Below are positions 1 to 10,261 of a stretch of 64,000 bases of DNA, piece by piece. How positions within the stretch are numbered: the first letter of the stretch is position 1; every line of letters starts with the position of its first letter. Made by a program: the position numbers and the translations under genes. This stretch comes from Ryuthela nishihirai (lineage: Eukaryota; Arthropoda; Arachnida; Araneae; Heptathelidae): contig JAWZYU010000028.1 of the NCBI GenBank assembly GCA_038380435.1, positions 42,405,095 through 42,469,094 on the forward strand. The letters are read 5' to 3'. The notes under the pieces were generated by a model, which saw nothing but the letters and a program-made list of their open reading frames with translations, did not search any database and was not told the DNA's origin.

Positions 1-330
1 TAGGATGCGTATCCTTACCATTAGTTTGCAGCATCCATTAAATACCACAGCGAAGAAAACTTCCTTTCAAGGATACTGAGAACTCAGAGAGAGAGAAGAG
101 TAATGGTAAAATAAAGGAAGAAAAAATGTGGTTTTAGAAATTCTCTGTTTGCATCTATATCCTAGAAAAATGAAAGATTTCTAGTAAAGAAGAAATAAAA
201 ATTTTAAAACAAAATGTGCAGTGGATGGGAAAATAAATGTTGAATTTGGTTTGCTATTGATTTGGATGCAAACTAAGTCCGAAAGAATCATTTTTGGAGC
301 TTATGATACCTTTTTAACATTTGTTCTTGA
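1..330. other. unannotated AT-rich stretch
   Basis: No recognisable gene or repeat was seen before the first SINE1. The last 12 bases (319-330) are the left target-site duplication of that SINE. Confidence 0.5.
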
Positions 331-709
331 GTTGGGTTACCTCTGAGTGGCACTTTTTTTCACACCATGGGCTAAATGGCCAGGTCACATGGACCCCGAA
401 GGCTCATAGAAGGTTGGGGGAGGTGATCCACTGGAACAGCTGTTGGGAGACAGATGGTAGCCTCCCGTCAAGGCCATCCAGCGTGTTCTTTAACGTGCAC
501 AGGGTATGTCTCTCCCGCACACGGAGCAACGGCTTAACGTCCCATCCGACGGACGGCGGTCTTTCCAAGCCCATCGGTGTCCCCTACTGACCGTGAGCAG
601 GGCGGGGATTTTTGCGGAGATAAATCTCAACGCTGACCCAGCTGGGACTCGAACCTGGGAACTACAGATTACGAGCCTGGCGCGCTACCGACTGAGCCAC
701 CCCCGCCCC
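331..709 (-). mobile_element. SINE1 copy, full length
   Basis: Read on the minus strand it runs from a GGGGCGGGGGTGGCTCAG-type tRNA-like head at 709 to an AACCC-type tail at 331. The B box reads GGTTCGAGTCCC. A perfect 12-bp duplication, atttgttcttga, flanks it at 319-330 and 710-721, so this is one retrotransposition event with both ends intact. Confidence 0.95.
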
Positions 710-819
710 ATTTGTTCTTGAAACCAGTAGATCGATCCAATTGACAGTATCATTCCATGTCCAGTGTAAATGAAATGTAAATTTAAATTTTATATCTTTT
801 TTTTTTGTCAAATCCAGTG

Positions 820-1240
820 CAATATTTATCTGAATTTTCAGTATTATTTTGCGTCAAGTCCAACTCCATATTGATTTTAATCTTCGTCATCATTCCAGTT
901 CAGTGCAAAATCCAATATCAATCTCAATCTTCAACGTCAATTTATGTCCACTGCAACGCAACATCGAGGTGACGTTTAGTGTCAGTTTATGCCGAGGGCA
1001 ATATAATGTCCATTGCTCTTTAAAGTATCAGTTTATGCGCATTGAAATTCGATATCGACACCGAAAATTCAGCATCATTTAACGCTGAGTTCGATTTAAT
1101 GGCAGTTTGAATTTTTAACATCATTTCGTGTTCAGTGCAGTGCAATATTGATCTGATTTTTCAGCCTGAATTTGATATTCAGTGCAATGCGGCATTACTT
1201 TTCTTCAGCATCAATTCATATCAAGCTCAATATAATATTC
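820..1240. repeat. degenerate tandem repeat, roughly 50-60 bp unit
   Basis: Phrases such as cagtgcaat, tatctgaatttt and catcaatt recur at irregular 50-60 bp spacing. A related patch lies at 1955-2110 with the same words. The units are too diverged to set a period by eye. Short open frames here are interrupted and carry no family signature. Confidence 0.6.
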
Positions 1241-1394
1241 CGATAGATATTAATCTAATATAAATTTTATAGAATTTGTCTATAAATCAGACTGACATTA
1301 ATCTCTTTGTTTTTTTCGATAACTCCGAGATAGAAGACTCTATAAGCCTAAATTTCGGCATTGAATAGATAATAAAAATATTCTTCTAAAAGGT

Positions 1395-1780
1395 GACAGT
1401 TAGGACCACCAAATTTCATTTACAGATTCATCACATCGTAACTTATTGTAGTTTAGTGCATTGTAAGGGTTTTGACGCTATAAAATTACCTCTTCTCCAC
1501 CCCCCCCCCCAAAAAAAAAAAAAATTTGCCGTAAAACTCTTTCCATTGATGGTTAAACAAGATTTCGGACTCTTGCGTCGAAGGTTTAACCTCGACCCAC
1601 AGCAGCTAGGCACCCTATCTCTAAACCCTACAAAGAAATACTCAAGTGGGACAACCACACCAGATTTGGGACTAATTGGTCATATACCTGCGGAATTACA
1701 GGGAGCCGAAAATTTCCCCCACCAATGACGTCACAGGAGAGGTACAAGAAACACTTGTCCGCGCACCCGTTCGCAAAACG
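1395..1780 (+). repeat. dispersed repeat family A, copy 1
   Basis: This segment aligns collinearly by eye with 44000-44410. Shared landmarks, in order, are caccaaa, gtgcattgtaagg/gtgcactgtaagg, a cttgcg-centred block, ccctaaaccct, a caccaga/caccaaa block, gaattac-gggagccgaaaa and a gacgtca site. A partial third copy starts near 42520. I do not recognise the family. The poly-C/poly-A stretch at 1500-1525 is a local expansion within this copy. Confidence 0.65.
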
Positions 1781-1954
1781 CTTATTAATAGATGGAAGCT
1801 TGGAACTTTGAATCATTTTTTATTTTTCAGTCATATATATTTATTAAGACCCTACCAACGCTGTGAAATTGTTCTAATAGATAAATAATAATCAAAATTA
1901 ATAATCTTAGTAACAGTTATTCTAATATTAAGCATTGTTCCTTGTTATTAGGTG

Positions 1955-2110
1955 TAATACAATATCTATCTGAATTTCCAGAATTATTTCGTTAAGGCCA
2001 ATGAAATATCCATCGAAATATTCAGCTTCGTTTAACGTAAAATCCAATGTACTATCTATCTGAATTTTAAGAATGAATTTACATCAAGTGCAATGCAACA
2101 TCGATTCGGA
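1955..2110. repeat. second patch of degenerate tandem repeat
   Basis: It uses the same vocabulary as 820-1240 (caatatctatctgaattt, cgttaa, aagtgcaatgcaac), so the family A segment at 1395-1780 probably lies between two parts of one old array. Confidence 0.45.
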
Positions 2111-2292
2111 ATTCCATCCTGAGTATTTTCAAAGCAATTTTAATCTCCTAGTTTTCCAATAATCGACTTTGATTAAGCTGAGTTGTGCACCTAACCTGCT
2201 TTATCACAAGAAATGATGCACAGATGGGTCAGATGCATTTGAGTCATTATCGTACCAAATAGATAAATCTAAAGTTCCATCCCTGGCCTTTT

Positions 2293-2666
2293 GGGGCGGG
2301 GGTGGCTCAGTCGGTAGCGCGCCAGGCTCGTAATCTGCAGTTCCCAGGTTCGAGTCCCAGCTGGATCAGCGTTGAGATTTATCTCCGCAAAACTCCCCGC
2401 CCTGCCCACGGTCAGTAGAGGACACCGATGGGCTTGGTAAAAGGCCGCCTTCCGTCGGATGGGACGTTAAGCAGTGGCCTGGTGTGCAGGAGAGTCACAC
2501 CCTGTGCAAGTTAAAGAACACACTGGATGGCCTTGACGGGAGGCTATCATCTGTCTCCCAACAGCTGTTCCAGTAGGTCCACTCCCCCAACCTTCTCTGA
2601 GCCTTTGGGGTCCATGTGACCTGGCCATTTAGCCCATCGTGCGCAAAAAAGGTAAAACAACCCAAC
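2293..2666 (+). mobile_element. SINE1 copy with short internal deletion
   Basis: The tRNA-like head starts at 2293 and the tail ends in aaaacaacccaact. Near 2650 the usual gtgccgctcaga block before the tail is missing. No convincing target-site duplication was found. Confidence 0.93.
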
Positions 2667-2737
2667 TCTATTTAGAAACTCACAAGTCGCCACTGGATTT
2701 TAGTAACAAATTATTTTTGACAGTGAATTGTATACAG

Positions 2738-3150
2738 CAGTGTCTCGCAAACTGTGTGCCGCGAATTTTTTCAAATTGACACTAGATATTCCAAAGATTT
2801 CATTTTGACTTGACTTGTGTTATCGACGTGCTTTAATATCGACGTGCTTTAATCAAAATCTTTCAGATTTTATCAACTAGGATCTTGTAAGTAACTATCA
2901 AGCTTTTTCCAAATTTTGGTATTAATTTTTGATTATTTCAAGCCATAGAACGGACAAATATTGAAACAAACACCGAGTTATGAATTAAAGAATGAGAGCA
3001 AATCTTCAAGTAAAACCAGGCTGATGACTTCAACAAAGCGCAAATATAATGACGATTATATAGAGTTTGCTTTTATTCTTTTTTTAGGTGTGCCGCGGAA
3101 AAAAAAATAGATTCGGTGTGGCGCAGAGTAAAAAAGTTTGCGAGACACTG
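2738..3150. mobile_element. hAT-type MITE
   Basis: Terminal inverted repeats start cagtgtctcgcaaact at 2738 and end with its complement at 3150. A second conserved block (gtgccgcg) lies inside both ends. The flanking 8-mers gtatacag (2730-2737) and gtatagaa (3151-3158) match at 6 of 8 positions, consistent with an aged hAT 8-bp duplication. No transposase frame is present, so it would have been moved in trans. Confidence 0.75.
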
Positions 3151-4002
3151 GTATAGAATACCATTTTTCTCTAACTATTTATGGTGTCTCTATGAATAAA
3201 AACCTCAGCGATTCAAAAATTTGCAAACAGAAAAATTCACTTTAAGTAAACAGTGCATATCACACCTTTTCTCTAGACATTATGACTTCACAGCAAATGT
3301 GCTATTTAAAAGTTTACCATTTCGTCGCATTTGTCGAAACGAACTGTCATTAGTTCGCCTGATCAAAAAAACCTTTCAGCGAAACTTCAGAGAAACGTCT
3401 TTTTTCTTTTTATCTCGTCGATCTGTCTCCGAGTTAGTTGTGTGAAAGCGCTTCAGCCATTTTCTTTCTCACGCACTGTTACCTTCGGCTTGGTTGCTAA
3501 GCAACCGTAACCCCTTCACGACGTAAAAAGTCTTCGAAACTTTGACTTGTGGTTTTCTTCAGCGTGATTGGTCGATTGTGTTGCTACGGGAACGGTTCGT
3601 TAACAAAGCTAATTCGTAACGTGAAATGTTTGCTGAGGTTGTTTTTTTTTCCGCGTTGCCTCATTTTCAGTATAATTACGCAGAATCAATATTTGCGTCC
3701 AGATGAGTTAAGAATTTTTTTTTTCTATTGTCGTTCTAGCCTTGGGTGATAAGGAAAATGTCTTGAAAACGAATCTCATTCAGTCGAAATAGAATGATAG
3801 AGCAGAACTTTATTAAATAAGATTTCTGTTTTTTTTTCGAAGCGAATTTTTTCATTTCAGTGCATTATTTATCAGTGTGATATTTTCAATATTTTTAAGC
3901 AAACTTCTATATTTTTACACCACGGTTACTGCAATAAGCATAAAAATTGCCATACTGTAAGTCACGTCTGTAAAGTAAGAGGTTTTCATCAATAATATTA
4001 CT
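3151..4002. other. single-copy-looking region with promoter-like motifs
   Basis: No repeat or coding exon was recognised. The part at 3420-3620 is less AT-rich than its surroundings and holds the X-box-like motifs listed separately. Confidence 0.4.
3492..3593. promoter_or_regulatory. paired RFX-type X boxes with an inverted CCAAT box
   Basis: A perfect 15-bp inverted repeat, ggttgctaagcaacc (3492-3506), fits the RFX X-box consensus. A second match, gttgctacgggaac, lies at 3580-3593, and attggt (inverted CCAAT, NF-Y type) lies just before it at about 3567-3572. The motifs are seen directly; a regulatory role is inference. No adjacent exon was identified. Confidence 0.35.
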
Positions 4003-4391
4003 GGGGCGGGGGTGGCTCAGTTGGTAGCGCGCCAGGCATGTAATGTGCAGTTCCCAGGTTCGAGTCCCAGCTGGGTCAGCGTTGAGATTTATCTCCGCAA
4101 AACTCCCCGCCCTGTCCATGGCCACTAGGGGAAACCGATGGGCTTGGAAAGGCCGCCGTCCGTCGGATGGGACGTTAAGCCGTTGCCCCGTGTGCGGGAG
4201 AGCCATACCCTGTGCTCGTTAAAGAACACACTGGATGGTCTTGACGGGAGGCTACCATCTGCCTCCCAACAGCTGTTCAAGTGGGTCCTCTCCCCCAACC
4301 TTCTCCAAGCCTTTGGGTCCTTGTGACCTGGCCATTTAGCCCATGGTGTGCAAAAAAGTGCTGCTCAGAGGTAAAACAATCCAACCCAACC
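4003..4391 (+). mobile_element. SINE1 copy, full length
   Basis: The head begins GGGGCGGGGGTGGCTCAG at 4003 and the tail AACCCAACC ends near 4391. A and B boxes are intact. No clear target-site duplication was found. Confidence 0.94.
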
Positions 4392-4556
4392 ATTTGGCAT
4401 TTAGATATACAGAGTTGATCATAGCAAGCTTGATTGCAAGAACAAATGCTGCATACTCCTTAAAAACAGTACCTAGAGTTAATAGAGAAAATAGATTGAT
4501 AAATTCCCCTCGAAGCTTGGTGTAGCTTATCCACAGGAAAAGTTAAATATATACAG

Positions 4557-4946
4557 TTGGGTTGGGTTGTTTTACCCCTGGGCGGCACTTTTTTGCACAC
4601 CATGGGCTAAATGGGCAGGTCACATGGACCCCGAAGGCTCAGAGAAGGTTGGGGGGGGGACCCACTGGAACAGCTGTTGGGAGACAGATGGTAGCCTCCC
4701 GTCAAGGCCATCCAGCATGTTCTTTAACGTGCACAGGGTATGGCTCTATCCTGAACACGGGGCAACGGTTTAGCGTCCCATCCGACGGACGGCGGCCTTT
4801 CCAAGGCCATTGGTGTCCCCTACTGACCGTGGTCAGGGCGGGGAGTTTTGCGGAGATAAATCTCAACGCTGACCCAGCTGGGACTCGAACCAGGGAACTA
4901 CAGATTACGACCCTGGCGCGCTATCGACTGAGCCACCCCTGCCCCC
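4557..4946 (-). mobile_element. SINE1 copy, full length
   Basis: Its tail starts at 4557 and the head ends at 4946. The 13-bp sequence taaatatatacag is repeated at 4544-4556 and 4947-4959 as a target-site duplication. Confidence 0.95.
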
Positions 4947-4959
4947 TAAATATATACAG

Positions 4960-5325
4960 TTACAACTAGTTCATATACATCGATTAAATATAGGCATCAA
5001 TGCATATGAAGTCCTGTTATATATATATATAAATAAAACTATAAATGATAGCTCTGATCTCAACTTTTGCGTTAGGTCACGTCCTGGGATCTCGCAAATT
5101 CAAGTTCTGAACTCGGAAACGGAGCACAGATTAATAGGCAAGTGTGAAAAATCCACCCACCAGCCTCCCAGGTTACGCCGTAAGTCCTCTACCATTTGAG
5201 CTAAGCAGGGAGCAATTCACACGTGCTTAAGAAAGGTTTTGATGGTTGTGCTATGAAGCTTTACCATGTGAGTCTAAGTGTCGCAGCTCTCATGTGTTGT
5301 TTACACCGACGAGAGCCAAGCATTT
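4960..5325. other. unannotated region with a tRNA-like fragment
   Basis: Mostly unremarkable AT-rich sequence. On the minus strand, 5143-5215 has an A-box-like TTAGCTCAAATGGTAGAGG followed by degenerate sequence, so it may be a decayed tRNA-derived element. No clean B box is present. Confidence 0.3.
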
Positions 5326-5337
5326 TATAGCCACATA

Positions 5338-5542
5338 AAAATAAATAAATACCCCCTCAAGCAGCTGTTTGCCACAGAGGTCTGACAGGAGCCTGTCAGA
5401 TTTATATGCCAGAGTAGAAGGTCTGAGAGGATGGCAGGACCTCAGCAGAAAACGACACGAACATCCATGCCTTACCCGGGGCTCGAACCCAGGTCCCGTA
5501 GATCAGTCGCCAAGCGCGCTAACCACTCGGCCACGGGACGGC
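5338..5542 (-). mobile_element. SINE2 copy, full length
   Basis: On the minus strand it starts with a tRNA-Ser/Leu-like head (GTGGCCGAGTGGTTAGCGCG A box, GGTTCGAGCCCC B box). It runs through a ~130-bp body containing agcagctgct and ends in an AAATAA-rich tail. A 12-bp duplication, tatagccacata, flanks it at 5326-5337 and 5543-5554. Confidence 0.95.
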
Positions 5543-5728
5543 TATAGCCACATATCAAGTAATATATCTTGGGATATTTATGCACACAGCATCATCGAAT
5601 TTTGGATACAAGAACAATTATCACTGTAATGACATTCATTTCTTCCTATCAGATTGACATTCTCACTGAAAATTTTCAAAATCAAATTTTACTCCAATGA
5701 ACCGACAGAAATCTCCTCACCAGCAAGA

Positions 5729-6102
5729 GGGTCGGGGGTGGCTCAGTCGATAGCACTCCAGGTTCGTAATCTGTAGTTCTCAGGTTCGTTGAATCAGCGT
5801 TGAGATTTATCTCCACTAAATTCCCGCCCTGCCCACGGTCAGTAGGGGACACCGATGGGCTTGGAAAAGACGCCGTCCGTCGGATTGGACGTTAAGCCGT
5901 GTTTCCATGTGCGGGAGAGCCATACCCTATGCACGTTAAAAAACACATTGAATGGCTTTGACGGGAGGCTACCATCTGTCTCCTAACAGCTGTTCCAGTG
6001 GGTCTCCTCCCCCAACTTTCTCTGAACCTTCGGGGTCCTTGTGATCTGGCCATTTAGCCAATGGTGTGCAAAAAAGTACCGCTCAGAGGTAAAACAACCC
6101 AA
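5729..6102 (+). mobile_element. SINE1 copy with damaged B box
   Basis: A 14-bp duplication, cctcaccagcaaga, lies at 5715-5728 and 6103-6116. The B box is disrupted (ggttcgttgaatc), so this copy is probably transcriptionally dead. The 45 bp upstream of it (5686-5730) recur upstream of another SINE1 at 7319-7363. Confidence 0.95.
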
Positions 6103-6878
6103 CCTCACCAGCAAGATCGAAATAGAACTGTTTTCACGCGCTGCACTTCCACACCAAATCAATACGTCTCTTTAGGAAGAAGTAAAGCGAGAAAAAGAGT
6201 TACAGAAAATAATCCCTCGTTTTCAAAAAAAAAAGTTTCGAACATTCCTCTCAGCCATCTGAAGAGTGATGTTGAAACGCAGTAGAAAGAAAAAAAAAGC
6301 ACGATCCGACAAGTGGTAACTCTTCTTGATCCTCATGAAAAATCAATGCTCGTATATTTCTGATGGTAACTCAGACACGAACCGCACTCAGGCTGCTCTA
6401 GCTATTAGTCTTAACGTCGTCTTCGACACTTCCGTCGTTGCAATTGTAAACCTCATCTGGTAGTCAATGGCGGAGGGATACATCATTCCAGCGGATGCCA
6501 CGAAGAGACTCCCACTCTTTCGCTCTCCCGTGTATCTTTTCCGCCCTTCTCTTCCATCTTTCTGTCTCTCTGCTTCCACGCGAATAATCCTTTACCACCG
6601 ACGCTGCTACTTCTTTCTACTCTCTGTTCTCTTGTTTTCCCCTGATAAATGCTCGAACACCACGCATATATTTTTTGAATCTATTCCGCTCGTGCGCTCT
6701 GCCAAATGATCGGCTGTCCGTCACGTGGCTGTTCGTAACGGTGCGTAGGAGGAGAATAGAGGCGGTGTAAAAGATTTCGGAACGATGCCTCGGGGGATCT
6801 CGTTCTTCGTCAACGTGCGCCGAAATCACGGGAAAAAAATAAGTGAATGGGAAAAAGAGGGAAAATGGACATTAAGCG
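6103..6878. other. single-copy-looking region, no gene called
   Basis: 6700-6830 is relatively GC- and CpG-rich (gtcacgtggc E-box-type site, several cg dinucleotides) and might be a promoter or untranslated exon. No splice-bounded exon or protein family was recognised on either strand. Confidence 0.35.
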
Positions 6879-7263
6879 GTTGGGTTGGGTTGTTTTACCT
6901 CTGAGGGGCACTTTTTTGCACTCCATGGGCTAAATGGCCAGTCACAAGGACCCCGAAGGCACAGAGAAGGTTGGGGGAGGGGACCCACTGGAACAGCTGT
7001 TGGGAGACAGATGGTAGCATCCCGTCAAGGCCATCCAGCGTGTTCTTTAACGTGCACAGGGTATGGCTCTCTCGCACACTGGACAACGGTTTAGAGTCCC
7101 ATACGACAGCGGTCTTTCCAAGCCCACCGGTGTCTCCTACTGACCGTGGGTAGGACGGGGAGTTTTGCGGAAATAAATCTCAACGCTGATCCAGCTGGGA
7201 TTCGAACCTGGGAACTGCAGATTACTAGCCTGGCGCGCCACTGGACTGAGCCACCCCCGCCCC
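6879..7263 (-). mobile_element. SINE1 copy
   Basis: A complete tail-to-head copy with a small deletion in the conserved body near 7100 (catacgacagcgg replaces the usual cgacggacggcgg context). No target-site duplication was recognised. Confidence 0.93.
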
Positions 7264-7318
7264 TAAATGCCAAAGGAAATAAAGAATTAAAGAATTATAA
7301 CCTGAAAATCAAATAAAA

Positions 7319-7363
7319 ATTTTACTCCAATGAACCGACAGAAATCTCCTCACCAGCAAGAGG
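7319..7363 (+). repeat. 45-bp duplicated SINE flank
   Basis: Identical over 45 bases to 5686-5730, beginning attttactcc and ending gcaagagg. In both places it directly precedes a SINE1 head. At 5.7 kb it contains that SINE's own target-site duplication; here it is not matched by a duplication on the other side. Confidence 0.85.
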
Positions 7364-7745
7364 GGCGGGGGTGGCTCAGTCGGTAGCGCTCCAGACTCGT
7401 AATCTCTACTTCCCAGGTTCGAGTCCCAGCTGGGTCAGCGTTGAGATTTATCTCCGCAAAATTTCCCGCCTGCCCACGGTCAGTAGGGGACACCGATGAG
7501 CTTGGAAAGGCCGCCGCCCGTCGGACGGGACGTTAAGCCGTCGCCCCGTGTGCGGGAGAGCCATACCCTCTGCACGTTAAAGAACAGCTGGATGGCCTTG
7601 ACGGGAGACTACCATCTGCCTCCCAACAGCTGATCCAGTGGGTCCCCTCCCCAAACCTTCTCTGAGCCTTTGGGGTCCTTGTAACCTGGTCATTTACCCA
7701 TAGTGTGCAAAATAGTGCCGCTCAGAGGTAAAACAAACCAACCCA
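7362..7745 (+). mobile_element. SINE1 copy
   Basis: Head to tail copy with an intact B box. It lacks a target-site duplication and shares its upstream flank with the 5729 copy, suggesting exchange between the two copies instead of an independent insertion. Confidence 0.93.
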
Positions 7746-8363
7746 AACTCTCCATTTCTTTCTCACGTGATTGCCATTTTGCCACTTTTTTTTCTTCATC
7801 GACTCCAGATATGATTTGTTTTGCTGCCTTTTCTCGTCATTTCGCCCCCCCCCCCAAAAAAAAAAGATTATCTTCAGCATCCTACCGAGAATTCAATATC
7901 TGCTGCCTTATTTCACTCTCTGATAGAAAATTGCATGTTCAATACATTACCTCTCTCAATCCAATGCCGAAGCATCCGTTAGCTGCATCTTCTTTCCTCA
8001 TCTCGTTTCTAAGCATCCCTTTATATGCGGATTTTTGTCAGCATCGAAACCGAAAAAAAATATTTGACGAAACTGTTTCTTTTTCCTTTTATTATTTCTT
8101 TCTTCCCACGAAATACCTCCTTTCATGTGAAGTAACTGAATGCGAAACATATTCGCAGAGAGTTTGCATATTTCATGATTACATCGCACGAAATCTGCGT
8201 GTTTACATCTGCACGTGCGTCCGCAGATTGCGTCCGTAATTTCTCTGACGGAACCTCTGACGCTCTTTGTGATTTCAAATTCCGAGCCTAGGCGGAGCTG
8301 AAAATAAATTGTGATATTACTAGTTGACGATGTATTAGTTCAAAATTTGCCTTTCGTATAACT
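7746..8363. other. unannotated AT-rich region
   Basis: A C-run/A-run at 7846-7865 and pyrimidine-rich sequence are present. An open frame of 178 codons (7703-8239, plus) begins inside the SINE1 tail, has no family signature and is judged fortuitous. Confidence 0.45.
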
Positions 8364-8394
8364 TTAAAAAAAATACCCCCTCAAGCAGCTGCTT
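8364..8394 (-). mobile_element. SINE2 3' fragment
   Basis: Only the A-rich tail and the first ~25 bp of the 3' end (taccccctcaagcagctgct) remain. This is a severe 5' truncation or an old deletion. Confidence 0.7.
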
Positions 8395-8580
8395 TAGGGA
8401 AGTTTTTTTTTTTTATGAAGGCAACAAGAGTTGTTTTTTTTTGAAAGGGTTGAGATGATTTTCCATGCCTCTAAGCCGCCCTTTTGCTCCCACAATGAGC
8501 TAAATGTCCAGGTTACAAGGACCCTAAGTGTTCATAGCTGGATAGGAGGCACTTTCCTTTGCACATAGTGAGATAAAAGT

Positions 8581-8963
8581 GGGTTGGGTTGTTTTACCTC
8601 TGAGCGGCACTTTTTTGCACACCATGGGCTAAATGGTCAGGCCACATGGACCCCGAAGGCTCAGAGAAGGTTGGGGGAAGGGACCCACTGGAACAGCTGT
8701 TGGGAGACAGATGGTAGCCTCCCAGCGGCCATCCAGCGTGTTCTTTAACGTGCACAGGGTATGTCTCTCCCACACACGGGCCACGGCTTAACGTCCCATC
8801 CGACGGACGGCGGCCTTTCCAAGCCCATCGGTGTCCCCTACTGGCCGTGGGCAGGGCGGGGAATTTTGCGGAGATAAATCTCAACGCTGACCCAGCTGGG
8901 ACTCGAACCTGGGAACTACAGATTACGAGTCTGGCGCGCTACCGACTGAGCCACCCCCGCCCC
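8581..8963 (-). mobile_element. SINE1 copy nested in SINE-tail array
   Basis: A 12-bp duplication, tgagataaaagt, at 8569-8580 and 8964-8975 shows a clean insertion into the older tail-repeat array. Confidence 0.96.
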
Positions 8964-9412
8964 TGAGATAAAAGTCCAGGTTACAAAGACCCTAAGAATT
9001 AAAGCTGGATAGTATAAAGGTTCGGCTGTTTCATCTTTGAGTGGCACTTTCTTTTGCACAACAATGAGCTAAATGACCAGGTTGTAAAACCCCAAGGGTT
9101 TAGGGCTGGATCGGAGAACAGATAGGATATTTTACCTCTGAACGCCCTTTTTTGTACACAATGGTACTAAATGTCCAGGTACAAAGACTCCCAAGAATTC
9201 AGTGTATAGGAGAAGGATGGGTTGTTTCAACTCTGAGCGGAATTTTTCTACACACAATGGGCAAAATTGCAAGATTTCAAAGACCCTAAGTGTTTAGAGA
9301 TAGCTAGAAAAAGGGCTAGGTTGGGTTGTTTCACCAGTGATCGCCACTTTTATGCACATAATGAGCTAAATGGGGAGGTTCACAAGGACCCCAAGAACTC
9401 AGAAATGGTTCC

Positions 9413-9871
9413 TGTTGGGTTGGGTTGTTTTACCTCTGAGCGGCACTTTTTTGCACACCATGGGCTAAATGGCCAGGTCACATGGACCCCGAAGGCTCAG
9501 AGAAGGTTGGGGGAGGGGACCCACTGGAATAGCTGTTGGGAGACAGATGGTAGCCTCCCGTCATGGCCACCCAGCGTGTTCTTTAACGTGCACAGGGTAT
9601 GGCTCTCCCGCACACGGGGCCCCGTGTGCGGGAGAGCCGTACCCTGTGCACGTTAAAGAACACGCTGGACGTTAAAGACCACGTTAAAGAACGGCTTAAC
9701 GTCCCATCCGACGGACGGCGGCCTTTCCAAGCCCATCGGTGTCCCCTACTGACCGTGGGCAGGGCGGGGAATTTTGCGGAGATAAATCTCAACGCTGACC
9801 CAGCTGGGACTCGAACCTGGGAACTACAGATTACGAGCCTGGCGCGCTACCGACTGAGCCACCCCCGCCCC
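9413..9871 (-). mobile_element. SINE1 copy with internal palindromic duplication
   Basis: Flanked by a 9-bp duplication, aatggttcc (9404-9412, 9872-9880). It is ~70 bp longer than normal because the segment at 9577-9620 is followed by its own inverted copy (9620-9663), making an almost perfect hairpin. Two extra acgttaaag motifs follow before normal order resumes near 9690. Confidence 0.95.
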
Positions 9872-10261
9872 AATGGTTCCAGTGGACAGCTATTAGGAAA
9901 CAAATGGAAATCTCCCGTCAAGCCCATCCAGAGTGTTCTTTAACGTGCACATGGTATGGCTTATCCGCAGGGTGGGATTTAGCTGACATATTTGTTGTTG
10001 TTGTTTAACGTTACGTGGTATTGAGAGGTCCTTCTACAGGCTTTCTCAGAATGATGATTTTGGATGTATGTGGGTATTATGTTTTTTATTTTAAATTTAG
10101 GGTTCGCGTATATATTAATATTTTGGTTATCAAAATTATATTTGATATCATTCAAAGCAGTAAAAGATAGTCGCCCAGTAAAATTTGATATTTTAGGATT
10201 TTATGAGTGTTTTTGTTTGTATATGCTTTCAGGGAAGCATTCAGAGTTTGTTTGGAGAATT

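Larger units (their letters stand above)
8440..9990 (-). repeat. old SINE1 with a tail expanded into a ~95-bp tandem array
   Basis: About eight degenerate units each hold the order: gttgttt-acctctgagcggcac, tgcacacaatgagctaaatg, ccaggt-acaaggaccc, then a gctggat or agaa linker. This is the last ~80 bp of SINE1 repeated. The array is interrupted by younger SINE1 copies at 8581-8963 and 9413-9871. SINE1 body sequence resumes after the second (9872-9985, gtgttctttaacgtgcac). A LINE then inserted at about 9990. Confidence 0.75.

Noticed and set aside
2281..2360. Active tRNA genes at SINE1 heads
   Set aside because: The heads lack a proper acceptor stem partner and continue directly into the SINE body; they are SINE promoters.
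7703..8239. 178-codon open frame
   Set aside because: Starts in a SINE1 tail and runs through low-complexity sequence without any recognisable domain.
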